Shown: positions 1 to 11,690 of the stretch, in pieces | Numbering within the stretch: the stretch's first letter is position 1 | Layout: each line of letters begins with the position of its first letter | From: Scatophagus argus | Lineage: Eukaryota > Chordata > Actinopteri > Scatophagidae | Length of the DNA stretch: 64,000 nt | Direction: 5' to 3' | NCBI RefSeq assembly: GCF_020382885.2 | Contig: NC_058498.1 | Coordinates: forward strand, 24,519,001-24,583,000 | Made by a program: the position numbers and the translations under genes | The notes under the pieces: model-generated | The model's database searches: none | Told to the model about the DNA's origin: nothing | Seen by the model: only the letters and a program-made list of their open reading frames with translations

Positions 1-300
1 ATAAGTATTGGGGCATCTGACCATTACACCAACAGAGACTTAAATGACTTCGCATTCTAAACACACAGACAGCTTTGCAGATATAACAGCTTCCAATCTT
101 CTGTGAAGGCTTTCCACAAGGTTTTCGAGTGTTTCTGTGGGAATTTTTGCCCATTCATACAGCAGAGCATTTGTGAGGTCAGACACTGATGCTGGACCAA
201 AAGGCCTGGCTCACAATCTCTGTTCCAGTTCATTTGGAAGGTGTTGGATGGTTCTGTGTGGACTCTGTGTGGACCAGTCAAGTTCTTCCACACCTCAATT
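1..300 (-). mobile_element. Tc1-like transposon remnant, terminal part
   Basis: The minus strand reads in one broken frame as the C-terminal part of a Tc1-family transposase. The recognisable words are CEPGLLVQHQCLTSQMLCCMNGQKFP in a shifted frame and SVSDLTNALLYEWAKIPTET in the correct one, with stops between. The sequence near position 5-30 resembles the inner edge of the terminal repeat. It is cut by the window edge and dead. A related remnant lies at 19860-20335 in the opposite orientation. Confidence 0.7.
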
Positions 301-304
301 ACTA

Positions 305-1079
305 TTGTGAAGAACTCTTACTTTACTTGAGTATTTCTATTTTCTCTATTTCTCTATTTTCTCTATTTGCTTTTTACTCCACCACATTGATTTACTCCTT
401 TAGTTACCGGTTCCTTTGCTGTTTCAGATTAACAATATAATAATATCACCAAATAAATTTGAATGTAATATTATAGATTAAGATAAAACTATCGATCTCG
501 CCAAGACAAAATTCACAAGCTATCCTGCACATAAACTATATAAAGAATCTGCCGGTCAAGTATTCAAGGTATCACTTTCACCACAAGCCACCTTCACCAG
601 CAGGTTACTTAAGGCACCTGATAATATAATATACACTGTTCTGTAGCATGCCATCCTGCATAAGTACTTTTGGTTTTGGTACTTGAAGTATATTTTTATG
701 CTAATAATTTGCAAGAATGTGAATTTAAACTTTAAATTGTATGTACAGTGTATATGTGTGTTTGCAAAGTACTTCTACGTTATATATTTAAATACAGCTT
801 AAATAGTTAAAAGAAAAAAAAAGCTCAAAAATATCAGCCAGTGCAGCAGTGTGACTCAGTGATGTGTTTTTTTAATAGTTTTTGGAGCTCTATGGTACAG
901 AGAAAGAAAATATATCAGGCTTACACGCACACACACACACAATACTTGCTAGTAGGATACATTCATTGCTGGTTTGATTCAGCGTTTGATATTTGTTGGC
1001 AAGAAGAGAAAAATACAGTCTCATGCTGCTTGCTGTGCCAATACCTCTACCAGACAAAGCACCCACAGTGTGATGTGTG
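305..1079. other. Downstream flank of ttr; dispersed repeat and 3' untranslated region
   Basis: About 305-440 and 655-700 resemble a dispersed teleost repeat with the words tactttactccacca and gtacttgaagta. The rest is AT-rich. The ttr 3' untranslated region probably spans about 850-1079, with a CA microsatellite at 929-943. No gene was seen. Confidence 0.4.
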
Positions 1080-4000
1080 TCAGTGGTGTACGTCAGTGAC
1101 CACGGCTGTGGTGGTGTAGGAGTACGGACTGAGCAGCAAGGCCAGTGTGTAGTGACGATGACCTTCAGCATGGGCCTCAAACACGACCTGCACACACACA
1201 CACAGAACACCACAGGATCAATGACAAAAACATTTGCACTCAATCTGACCTTTACAGTGCAGGCCAAAGTCACTGTTAAGGACAGGACTGAGAGAAGTAA
1301 ATAACAAATGATGATATTCATTAAACCGTCCAAGTACCCTGGACTGGTCGCCAGTCAATCGCAGGGGCTGACACACAAAGACAACCACTCACGCACACAC
1401 TCACACCTAGGGGCAATGTATAGTAGCCATCCATCCATCCATTTTCTATACCGCTTATCCGTCAGGGTCGCGGGGGAGCTGGAGCCTATCCCAGCTGACT
1501 ACGGGCGAGAGGCAGGGTTCACCCTGGACTGGTCGCCAGTCAATCGCAGGGCCAACACACAAAGACAAACAACCACACACTCTCACACTCACACCTAGGG
1601 ACAATGTAGAGTAGCCAATTAACCTAATGTGCATGTTTTTGGTATTGTGGGAGGAAGCCGGGAGGGAGAACATGCAAACTCCACATAGAAGGGCCCAGAC
1701 CAGGATCGGAACCCTCTTGCTATGAGGCCACAGTGCTAACCACTGCACCACCGCGCTGCCCCTGTCTGACACCACCATCCTCAAAATGCCTCCATTTCTG
1801 AATATCAAGTCCGACTCGAAGCTGAAGTCAAAGTTTGAAACATGGCGGCTCATATGAATGAACGTTTACAGATGGAGGGGAAAGGTTTCAGTGAATTCAG
1901 TTGCACTGAAAACACAAGATTTTGAAATGTTTGGTGCAACTGGTATTGAAGCTGTGAAAAAGATGACATCAGACAACATTTAGCGTCTGCTGAGTGTAGA
2001 TAATAAGATAAAAATGGGCAACTGCTCTGTAAATCCCAGTGAATAAAAAGGGAAAGAGGCTATTGGACAATGATTACAGATGACTTTTAGTCACGTTGTT
2101 CTGGGAAGTGTTTACTCACACTGGGGACAAACAGCAGACTAGCAAACACCTGCTTGAACATGCTCATGTAAATACTGCATGTGAGTACTATGTGCTGACA
2201 ACAGCACTGTCCTCATTTCCTTCTGTCAGCTTCCAGATAAGGCAGCAGAAGATAAGAGTTTCCATGTTTTATACAGTGTGCTACAGGCCCCTCTTCAGAC
2301 CTGATGTTAGCATCGCTCACAGGTGTGAATGCAACCAGCATGCTCAGACCTCAGATGCTCTGAGGAAGCACCTGAGGCATATGACACATATGACCACATT
2401 CTTTTAACCGGTGTGCACACAAATGTGTCCCAGACCACACTGAAGCACCGCCTACTGAAAGGATGCCTTCTGCACAACAGTCAACAACAACAACAGTCAT
2501 GAAAAGATGGGGTCTAATACAATCCATGGATTACACATTCTTTGCGCTGTGGTGACAAGGAGCTGTGATGACTGTTTTATACTCACATCAGCTACTTCAT
2601 GGAATGGCGTGCTTCCCTCATTCGTCCAGAAGGTTTTGGTATTGAACTCAACACGATACACTCCTGCTGAGAACTGCTGCTCTGTGATCAGGTTGTGGAT
2701 CTCTCCAGAGGGATCCGTCACTCTGCAGCGAGGAACAGTGAAATCTGTCTGCATGGTTTGTACATATTAAACAGACAGTGAGAAGAGACATACAGCAGAC
2801 TCAGCCTTAGACATCATACCGTACATACCCATTAGCGATTTCTGTCCATCCTCCGTCAGCAGTCTTCTGGAACACCCTGAGTGCCACTCCTCCGGCCGGA
2901 GTCCCTTTCAGCGCATTCAGGATTTTCACTGTCAGAGGACACTTGGTGTCTGAACCCCCATGCTTATCCTGCAACATAGACACAAGCCAGGACTACCCAT
3001 CATGCTCTGCTGCACATAGTCACACTTACAGCATCCATCCTCACACATACACAGGCTAATATCTGTGCTGGTCAAGTATTCAAGGCACCACTTATGACTG
3101 AAATTTGCTCTAAGTCTTAAACAGTGTGTCTCATACATTGTGTATTAAATGTTCACTTGACAAAAGGCCAACAAGGAGACAACGTAAGAGCTTAAATGAA
3201 CAGCTCGTCCCAAAATAAAAATTCAGTCATTATAATGCTCAATTACATGCCAAAGGAAAGTTCTTATAGAAGGCGGGGGACTTGAAAAAGCAACCAGACA
3301 GATTGTGTGGAGTAATCCAAATCTCCAGAATCCTAAAGATACCAAACTTATTTGAAAACACTCCCCTGCATCTGAATGGGTGTGAGGAAACTATGACTGA
3401 ATTTTCATATTTGGATCTATATGCTATTGGATGACACCAGGAATGAATTGCTCTCAAACGCAACACCCCAACTTACAAGGCACTTTAATGTTCCCCCTAC
3501 CTAGATAACAGCTCTTTGGTTTATTAATACTCACCTTCGATATCAGCATCATTCACTGAGTTCAACGAGTTCATAATCTATGGTGCAATTTATATTGCAG
3601 AGCTGTTATCTTCTGGGTGTGCTGTAAACACCGGGGTTACCAAAGCATAACATGTACAGAACAGTGCATACGGACAGGTCACTGAACTGATTTCTGCTCC
3701 ACAAATCGATAAGAATGCTGGCCTGTGTCGTGTGTTCATAAAAGTTTTTCCCTTCACGCTTTTAGTCAGTAGGAAAAGACAAGAAAGCAGGAGCTGTTAC
3801 TGGCTGCAGAGCAGTCATTTGTTAACCGTGGTGCATTCAGGTACATCACATTGACCTCATTCAGCTCCCTCCCACAGTAACCTGAAGTGAAACTCTGGTG
3901 CAAAACTCATCTTTGAAACAAGAAAGTAGAGAAAAGCGACAAAGTGGCGCCAAACATTGAATAATAAGTAATAATTAGTAATTTCCTTAGTTTAGTTTTA

Positions 4001-4366
4001 TGAAGGCTGGGCCTTGTTTAATATTCCTACATGGACCAGAGAGTATGTGGTGAGGGATTATGAGCTCACACTGACCCTCAGCTCTCAAAGAGGACCATGT
4101 CAGATGAGGATTGAAATGGTCTGAGTGTATGAAAACAGAACAACTTAATTACACTCAGTAACACTTCTGGTATATCAGTTCTGTTGGTAGAATAAATCAT
4201 TCAAAACCCGTATCTTCAGGCCAAGGTCAAGATCTACGGCATGAACACAAACTCATACTGACACATTATCGTACACAGGCACATGGACACTGACCGTGGG
4301 GGTGGGGGCGGTGTTGCAGAGCAGCACAGCAGAGGCTAGTAGCAGACAGCGCAGTGGTTGCAGCAT
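1080..4366 (-). CDS. ttr: Transthyretin (thyroid hormone-binding plasma protein), 4 exons
   Basis: The coding exons are 4366-4295, 2968-2829, 2722-2587 and 1187-1080 (stop TGA at 1082-1080), giving 151 residues. All junctions are GT-AG and keep frame; exon 3 is 136 nt. Exon 1 encodes a signal peptide ([20 protein letters not shown]). The mature part has the family core [11 protein letters not shown] with the Cys and the Lys equivalent to human Cys10 and Lys15. It then has SGEIHNL (Glu54 equivalent), STPFHEVAD, and the C-terminal strands [14 protein letters not shown] (Thr119 equivalent kept; Ser117 is Thr). From family knowledge, it forms a secreted homotetramer that carries thyroid hormones, made mainly in liver and choroid plexus. 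A TATA-like box lies just upstream. It sits downstream of the desmogleins in the same orientation, as in mammals. Intron 3 (1188-2586) contains SINE copies. A possible ATTAAA polyadenylation signal is at 876-871. Exon 4 was found by homology and is too short to stand out as an open frame. Confidence 0.96.
1337..1761 (-). mobile_element. tRNA-derived SINE: partial copy followed by near-complete copy
   Basis: Inside ttr intron 3. The near-complete copy is about 1428-1761 on the minus strand: tRNA-like head with ggtggtgcagtggttagcac, promoter box region, cggcttcctcccacaat middle, and tail gaaaatggatggatggatgg. A partial copy of the middle part (1337-1427) lies directly beside its tail. Same family as 31862-32193, 44285-44507 and 55288-55940. 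Confidence 0.85.
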
Positions 4367-6430
4367 GGTCGCTGGTGTTCAGTCATGACTGCCACAGTCT
4401 CAGGCCCCTTATAACAGCAGCTGACCTCACCTACCCTCCCTCCATCACTCCCACATTCACCTACGCTGCTGCCAGCTCTGGGAACCACGTCGATACCTGG
4501 ACAATGAATAACTCAGAGCAAATCGGCTTTGGACCAAACCAGCATACATGCTTCAGCGGCTGGTCATCACGCTTCCATTTTATATGCCTTGTTCAGACTC
4601 AACACCTACTGGAAAGAAGTATCCACAGGTTTCACTCTTTATCTAAAATGTCATCGGACAGAATTGTTCAACAAAGCAGTCCACAAAAGGAATCAGGGAA
4701 CTGCTCATCTCAGCAAAAAGTTCCCATAAATTGTGAAATAGTGCTGGTAAATCTCAAAGAAGATTCTGGAAAAAAAAGAAAAGCTTTCTATTTACAATTA
4801 TTATACAGCTTTACTGAATGCTGTGTTCTGATTGGTCAATTATGGCATTCTATGGTCTGTTATATCCAAATGGCAGACTGATACTTTGAATAACAGACTG
4901 CTGCTATGGGCACAGCTTTACACACTCAGTTTGCTTATTTGTTAATTATTTTGCATGGCTATTTTTTTAATGCAGTTTCAGTTATCTAAATACAAAAAAA
5001 ATTTAGGTATGTACACTAAATATGTACATTTGAGTTTTCCAGGTTTGCAATAATTTAACATAATTGTGAGTGAAAAGTTGGAATAAAAAGACTTAAGAGG
5101 ACTTCCAAAAAGTTTCAAAAGAAAACTTATTATTTCTTTTTTTGTAATTTTAATCATTCACACTAAAATCTGATATGTGTTTATACTAAATTCATTAATC
5201 TGAACGTCTGACTCAGTTTACACAGTTAGCCAACATTAATGTTACCTCACAGGCCATATAAAGCAATGAATGAGTCAAACAAATGTACTCTTCATCTGTC
5301 AAATTCATTCTTGAGGGCTGCATTAAGCAAAGTACTGGTCAAACTGTCCGCAAACCTGAAATACCGTACAGAGGATATCACCCAAAGTGCTTAACAATGT
5401 AAACAGAGGCTGTCCGGTCTCTCCCTCAGTGGTCCTGCTCTGTGAAGTTCGCTCTGTTTCTGATACAGGCTGATATCATAGGAACTTACTCATATTAGGC
5501 CTAACAATTTGCTAACCGCAAACATTAGTAATAACATTAACATTACTTCATTAAGATGAAGGTAGCGAATGTTAATGTTTTATTAACTTGGCCATGTTCA
5601 GCTTCACTCGTCATGCTTAGTGCTTTTTTGCATTTTTTTTTTTTCAGAGAAATTTACCTATTATCTCTCTGCTCCTTTCATTTTCTTGTTCTCTCTGTGC
5701 CCTAGCCTTTCTTGTTTGAGCTCCTCTTTTTTGGTAAGGTATTTTAACTTTTGTCATTTTCTTTACATTAGTGGCATGTCTGTGTTTTGACTGCACTATT
5801 GTCCTTGTGGACAGTGGGTGGGGTATTAAAGGACAAGCAGAAATGGGTTTCCATGATAACAATAAATGTAGAAAAATGTAAAAATGGTCAGTGAGTAAAT
5901 TGTTGTTCTTGATCTCATTTAAGGGATCTACCATATACCAAGCCACAAGCTGCCCCTGGGATTGACGGTGGGTCTGCAGAAACAAGAGCTATCTATGTTT
6001 CAAGAAGTCTAAAGTAAAGGTGGGAATTCATGAATTCATGAACTGTTCGTTCATCTGCACTACTGGAAATGCAGGTGTTAGCGTGACACTGCAGTGTCAG
6101 CAGTCACACCTCACTGCCCTTAGGGAAAACAGATCAGCTTCCAAGTAACGTGAGAAAGAGATACCTTAGACATTCTCAAGATTCAGTCTAAACAACTCCA
6201 TATAAAGCCAAAAGGCACATTTGCTACTGTTGAAATTAGTTATTATTAATAAGTTATTGCTACAATAGAAACAAAAGACAAAAGTTCAATGGACATCAGG
6301 ATGGTAAAACTACAAATGCACTCTTCTTTTTAAAAAATATATTAAGTAGTAGTAGTAATCCTCTAGAGAGGAGTATCATGATCTTGGAATTATAAAGTTT
6401 TGTGATCTGAGAGGTTTAAGATATTCATTT
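4367..6430. other. ttr upstream region, no gene seen
   Basis: Beyond the TATA-like box nothing was recognised. The open frame at 4354-4881 overlaps the ttr promoter on the other strand and shows no domain. The region is AT-rich with short homopolymers. Confidence 0.5.
4408..4413 (-). promoter_or_regulatory. TATA-like box of ttr
   Basis: On the minus strand TATAAG lies about 42 nt before the ttr start codon, within TTATAAGGGG. This spacing implies a transcription start near 4380 and a very short 5' leader, which resembles mammalian TTR as known from the literature. No liver-factor site could be assigned with confidence. Confidence 0.5.
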
Positions 6431-6432
6431 CA

Positions 6433-6760
6433 ATTCACTTCAATTCAATTTATTTATATAGCGCCAAATCACAACAACAGTCGTCTCATGACACTTTCCA
6501 ATTAAAGCAGGCCTAGACCACACTCTTCAATTTGATTTTTAGTACAGAGAGACCCAACAAAACTCCCATGAGCAAGCACTTGGTGACAGTGGCAAGGAAA
6601 CTTCTTTTTAGAAGGCAGAAACCTCAGAGCAGACCCCGACTCAATGTGGGCGGCCATCTGCCTTGACCGGTTGGGTTCTATGAGAGAGAGAGAGAGAGCC
6701 GGGGGAGGGGGTACATAGACAGCATAACAACTGGGATAACAACAGAGCATTGGAATGACA
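6433..6760 (-). mobile_element. LINE 3' end, 5'-truncated
   Basis: Minus-strand reading ends ggcgctatataaataaattg near 6433, with the shared words gaaagtgtcatgagacgac and caaggcagatggccgcccac. The same family recurs at 7340-8090 (plus) and 10778-11690 (minus), where part of the protein end is still readable. Confidence 0.8.
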
Positions 6761-7001
6761 ATGACAGTTTTAATGATAACTAGAAAATTTCTTCACAAGA
6801 AATTTTGAGTGGGCCAATGGCGCTCGCCGGGGCTCTGCTGCCAGCTGGGTCCCCATTGTCAGGACCCTGCCTGCCATTCCGTGGTAAATCTCAAAACATG
6901 TTTGAAGCTTTTAGTTTGAAAAGCTCTGTGACAGCCACTTCCTGTAATTTGAAAGGGGCTTATATTTTGAAAATCTGTGTGCGTGGGTTCGTGTCTCGGG
7001 G

Positions 7002-7268
7002 GCAGTCGTGGATCAGCGGTTAGGGTGTCGGACCCGTATCGCTGGTTCGATTCCCCGGTGTCCATGGCTGAGGTACCCTTGAGCAAGGTACCTAACCCCC
7101 ACTGCTCCCCGGGCGCTGCACGCGGTCACCCACTGCCCCGGGTTTGCTGTGTGTGTGTGTGTGCATGTCACTTGGGTGGGTTAAATGCAGAGCACGAATT
7201 TCGTTGGAGTGAGTTCCCTCCAATGACAAAATATGTCACTTTCATCTTTCATCTTCATCTTTCATCTG
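7002..7268 (+). mobile_element. tRNA-derived SINE, second family
   Basis: The head looks like a tRNA: gtggatcagcggttagggtg (box A region) and ggttcgattcc (box B) about 30 nt later. The body includes gggttaaatgcagagcacgaatttc and the tail is made of repeats of tttcatc. It lies between two LINE tails and is not a functional tRNA. Confidence 0.85.
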
Positions 7269-7339
7269 TGGTCATGTATGCATGTTGTGGTGTGTGTATC
7301 TTATTAATATACACTGGGTGTCCATTGGCCTCCATGTAT

Positions 7340-8090
7340 TAGTAGTGGGAGCAGCCATTTTGTGTGCTGACAAAAGATCAGCTGTGCACGTTACCATAGA
7401 AACAGGCCCCCTCGCCCCAGCCCCTCCCTTCCCTGTCAGCCAGGGAGGCTCTCCCAGGTAAAAGAGAGAGAATCCTCCTCTCCTTCTGCACACATCTATG
7501 TCCCATTAATGTATATCAGTAATCCAACTTCTTCCCTGGAGTCCTTGTGCTTTCTCGTCTCGCAGGTTCCCATGGATCGTGGTTGGACTTCCTCCTGCGG
7601 TCCTGCTCGAAACTTACTGTGATTGCTATTGTTTAGTCATAATCTGTTTCAATTCTATTACTACTCTGCTGCAGCTGCTACCATTATTATTGTTACTAAT
7701 ATTGCTATCATAATCACCATAGTACCTTCCGTATACTTCATTGTCATTATCATTATCTACAGTTCCAACACTTCTGGTATTACTGCTGCTATGCATCTCT
7801 GCTTGTGTGCTCCTTCTCTCACTGTCTCTCTCCTTCTCTCTGTCTCTCTCTCTCTCAACCCAACCGGTCAAGGCAGATGGCCGCCCATCTTGAGCCGGGG
7901 TCTGCTCTGAGGTTTCTGCCTTCTAAAAGGCAGTTTTTCCTCACCACTCTCGCCTTGCTTAAGGGGGAATGTTGGATTCTCTAGAGTTTGAGAGAGTTTG
8001 GTCTAGACCTGCTCTAATTGGAAAGTGTCATGAGATAACTTGTGTTGTGAATTGGCGCTATATAAATAAACTGAATTGAATTAAATAACC
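7340..8090 (+). mobile_element. LINE 3' end, 5'-truncated
   Basis: It ends ggcgctatataaataaactg followed by aattgaatt. Pyrimidine-rich and ATT-rich tracts precede it, as in the copy at 10778-11690. It faces the copy at 6433-6760, making a loose inverted pair around the SINE. The exact left border is uncertain. Confidence 0.7.
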
Positions 8091-10554
8091 AAACGACTTT
8101 TTCAAGTCACATTCAACTCAAATCACAACACTAAAAACAAAGTTCAGTGCAGACCAGCAGAGAGAACTGCGAATAGTTTTTAGGAGGAGGTGCAAAACAT
8201 CTTTTTCCATGTAGTTTTTCTTTTTTTTCTTTTCTTTCTTTTTTTCTTTTTTTTTTTTTGAGCTGGTGAGGCATCAAACCTCTTTATCACAGTTGGCACA
8301 AGCTGATGGCAGCCATGATGGTCAGCTTGTCACATTAGAGCAGTTTCCTGAAGGCCAGCTGGTTGGAGTGACTATACATTTAGTTACATTTGTGACTGAA
8401 TGGTTATGGCTGCAAATGTGCAGTTATATAGCAAAACAAATGTGCTATATAAATAAAGTTATTATTATTCACATGTGATTTCCACATATAGTATGTTCTT
8501 GTGAACCCTCTGATTGAGCTTGCTCCTTGTCATTCACTGAAGATACAAATTTACAACGATGCCATCTGCTTCAGTGACAAGCTAAAAAATTGCTCAAAGT
8601 TGAGAATTATCCAGGGCCAAATAAAATATCTTTGGGACTACAGCCCTAAACGCCCAGGCCAGGTGATGGAGGTGGAGGATAAACTAATGCTAACAGCGGT
8701 CTGCAGGGGTGATAGCTAGCTGTTCTGAATCCTTTTGCTGTTACTGTGTCTCTGAGATTGAACAGCCAGAACACTTGGCCTGAACTGTTTGTGGTTTTAT
8801 TTATTATCTTATTGTTTTGTCTTAAAACATATTCTATTATCTTCTATAATTCAAATGAGTAATAATTTTATATTGACATTATTAAACATAGAATGCAAGG
8901 ACTTTAATCACATGTAAATGTACTATGCATATTTAAAAATAAAATTGGAAGCTCAATGAAAAAACTGGGGGAAAAAAAAATAATAAGACCACTTCCCTTT
9001 TATAATGTCATACTGTGAAAATGATTTCTCTCCCTTTGGAATCTCTGAGCTGGAGAGTGGTTTCTTTGGGTGAAAGAGACCACTGATGCTCTGAAATACT
9101 GCACCACTCGTGTGGTCTGCATTCAAAATCTAGGCAGGTCAGCAGGAAAGCTAATTATCCACGACAGACAGTCACAGGCCAGTGTGAGCAGTGCGAATGG
9201 GGATGATCAGCAGGGTACCCATAACTAGCTTACCTGTGGTGCCGGAAATTAACTTTTTCACTCAACTGAGGTGAGGGATTTAAAAATTGGGCAGGGCAAA
9301 AAAGAAAGTTCCATGTTTGAAGAGTGGTCAGTTATTAAGCATAAATGTACAAAGTGTTTACTAAAAACAATGTCTAGCTACTGCCCACAGTGTCACAGGT
9401 TGTAAACAAGGCTGCCCAACCTGTTGTGTTTCTGGTATGGTATGACGTGTGAAATGAAAACATACTACTACTACCATATCAGGTCCTTTCTCACACAGAA
9501 TGCCTCTACCTGATTCTAGGTTGAAGGCTAATACACCGCATATAATACAGTACAGCTGTATCTATCTATGTATCTATCAATCTATCTATACATTATGGCG
9601 TGCTGTACAGGAAATTAATATTGAATATATGGAATGAAACTCTGAATATATTGAATGATGAATAAAGACTCACACTAACATTTGGATGAAAAAACACACT
9701 TTGCAAAACAGCCACAAGTTACATGTACCTCAATGCGAATTTGTCCTCTTACAGTGAAATAATGCACTAACCAGAAACACAAATGTGTGTGTGTGTGTGT
9801 GATGTGGCATCATCCCCCCACACACATATAAAATAAACCCAGGCAAATAAAAACTGATCAGCATGATCAATAAAGTGCAGATAAATGAAAGAAGAAAGAC
9901 AAGAAAAACTAATTAATAAGCATTAAATATTTCTTATACTATATTTTCCTCGTATTTATTATTTACATACTTAGTACTAGAGAGGCTTTCCTTCAGTTAT
10001 TTGTATTTTTATTCATATATTTTCAAAAATATTTACTCATCTTTTTACCTTCTCTCACAGGCTGATACAACTCCAGGAAATCTTTCCTGACATGCCATCA
10101 CACTGTACAGTAACAGCTAAAATTCTGGTCATAACATACAGTCAATACACATTTTATATGTTTTTACTCATGCAGTTCACTGCACCTTATATTTTATTTT
10201 ATTTTCATTCAGTACATTCAGTACTGCTTATTTGTCTATATACATTTTTATATTGCTTTGCATAGTGGGAATTTCCCAGCCTGGGATCAATCATCTCTCT
10301 GTAGCATCCAGTGGACAGAAGTCAGCCAGGACTGATGGTTTAGTGACTGTTTAATGAGTTCTTTGCAGGTCATGAACCTGGGTACAGAATACACAACAAA
10401 AGAAACGTGTTACGCTAACTGAAACAGTAGCAACTGACAATAATAACAATAATAATAATAATAATAATAATGTGCATCACGCTTGACAAAACATATTCTC
10501 CAAACTGTATGCAACAACATACCTTTCAACTGAAGCTATATTCTTTGTGCTGCT
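8091..10554. other. Intergenic, no gene seen
   Basis: Contains a T/C tract (8217-8260), a GT microsatellite (9785-9802), an ATCT tract (9557-9590) and an AAT tract (10440-10471). Around 10260-10310 there is a LINE-tail-like piece (tgggaatttcccagcctggg). Short open frames at 8266 and 8501 have no recognisable domain. Confidence 0.5.
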
Positions 10555-10777
10555 TTAAGGGATGAGGATCAATAAAACCAAGGTGGCCAGAAAACCTGCA
10601 GTGATCCCCATCACCTTGAGCATGTCCTTCCACCACTTTCCGGAGTTTGCAGCTTTCTCAGCCTTCGGTGATGGTGAGTCCCTCCATCGTCTGGTTCACC
10701 AGTCTCTTGATGTGGGCGACCCATTCCTCCTGGTTGCGGTTCGTGACAGCGTTGCACTTGGTCAACACTCTCACCGT
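10555..10777 (-). pseudogene. Possible chemokine-like C-terminal fragment with membrane anchor, broken
   Basis: From about 10777 the minus strand reads TVRVLTKCNAVTNRNQEEW, then VAHIKRLVNQT, resembling the last strand and helix of a chemokine (Cys followed by Trp-Val and an amphipathic helix). After a stop, a shifted frame continues KAEKAANSGKWWKDMLKVMG and a hydrophobic end ITAGFLATLVLLILIP before TAA at 10557-10555. The Cys-to-Trp spacing is longer than usual for chemokines, so the assignment is weak. A LINE tail abuts it at 10778 and no upstream exon was found. Alternatively it is chance or part of an unknown repeat. Confidence 0.3.
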
Positions 10778-11690
10778 AAATTTATTTATATAGTGCCAGA
10801 TCACAACAACAGTTGACTCATGACACTTTCCAATTAGAACAGGTCTAGACAAAACAAACTTAATTTGATTTTTAGAGAGACCCAACAAAACCCCCATGAA
10901 CAAGCACTTGGCGACAGTGGCTTCCTTTTACTTCCTTTTACTTCCTTTTACACGGCAGACACCTCAGAGCAGACCCCAGCTCAATGTAGGTGACCATCTG
11001 CCTTGACCCGTTGGGTTGGGAGAGAGAGAGAAAGAGTTGGGGGAGGGGGTACACAGACAAAGATGCATAACAGCAATTACAATAGAGTATTGGAATGACA
11101 ATGACAATTGTAATGATAATAATGACTTTGATAGACGTAGTAATAATGATAATGTAGAAATATAACAGGTGGTAATAACAGTGTCCAGCAGGACCACAGC
11201 AGGAGGTCCAATCAAGTTTCATGAGGACCTGAGAGATGAGAAAGCCCATCAATGCATCAGTGACATGCATTGATGGGACATGAATATGTGTGGAAGGAGA
11301 GTTAGAGGAGGAGAGAGAAGCTCAGTGCATCATGGGAGATCCCCAGTGGCCTAAGCTTATAGTAGCATACATAGGGGTCAGCCTTACCCAGGACTAACTA
11401 TAAGCTTTATGAAAAAGGAAGGTTTTAGGTCTACTCTTGAACATAGAGAGTGTCTGGACTGAAGCCAGAAGATGATTCAATGAGAAGGGAGCTTGATAAC
11501 TAAAGGCTCTGGTTCCCATTCTACTTTTGCTGACTCTAGTAACCACAAGTAACCCTGCATCCTGGGAGCGTAGAGTTCTGGTCGGATAATAAGGTACTAT
11601 GAGCTCTTTGAGATAAGATGGCGCTTGACCGTTTAGGGATTTGTATGTGAGGAGGAATACTAGTCTATTCTGAATTATACAGTACAATAT
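10778..11690 (-). mobile_element. LINE fragment with readable protein C-terminus
   Basis: The frame at 11687-11394 encodes the end of a non-LTR retrotransposon protein (FLLTYKSLNGQAPSYLKEL, PTRTLRSQDAGLLVV, TFLFHKAYS), a type common after the reverse transcriptase in fish CR1/L2-like elements; clade not certain. A 3' untranslated part with tacttcctttt repeats follows, ending ggcactatataaataaattt at 10778. It is 5'-truncated and non-functional. Confidence 0.82.

Noticed and set aside
890..1333. 147-codon minus-strand frame over ttr exon 4
   Set aside because: It runs through the exon in another frame; the transthyretin frame is the one with homology.
7010..7070. Candidate tRNA gene with box A and box B
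   Set aside because: It continues into a SINE body with a simple-repeat tail; the acceptor stem pairing was not evident.
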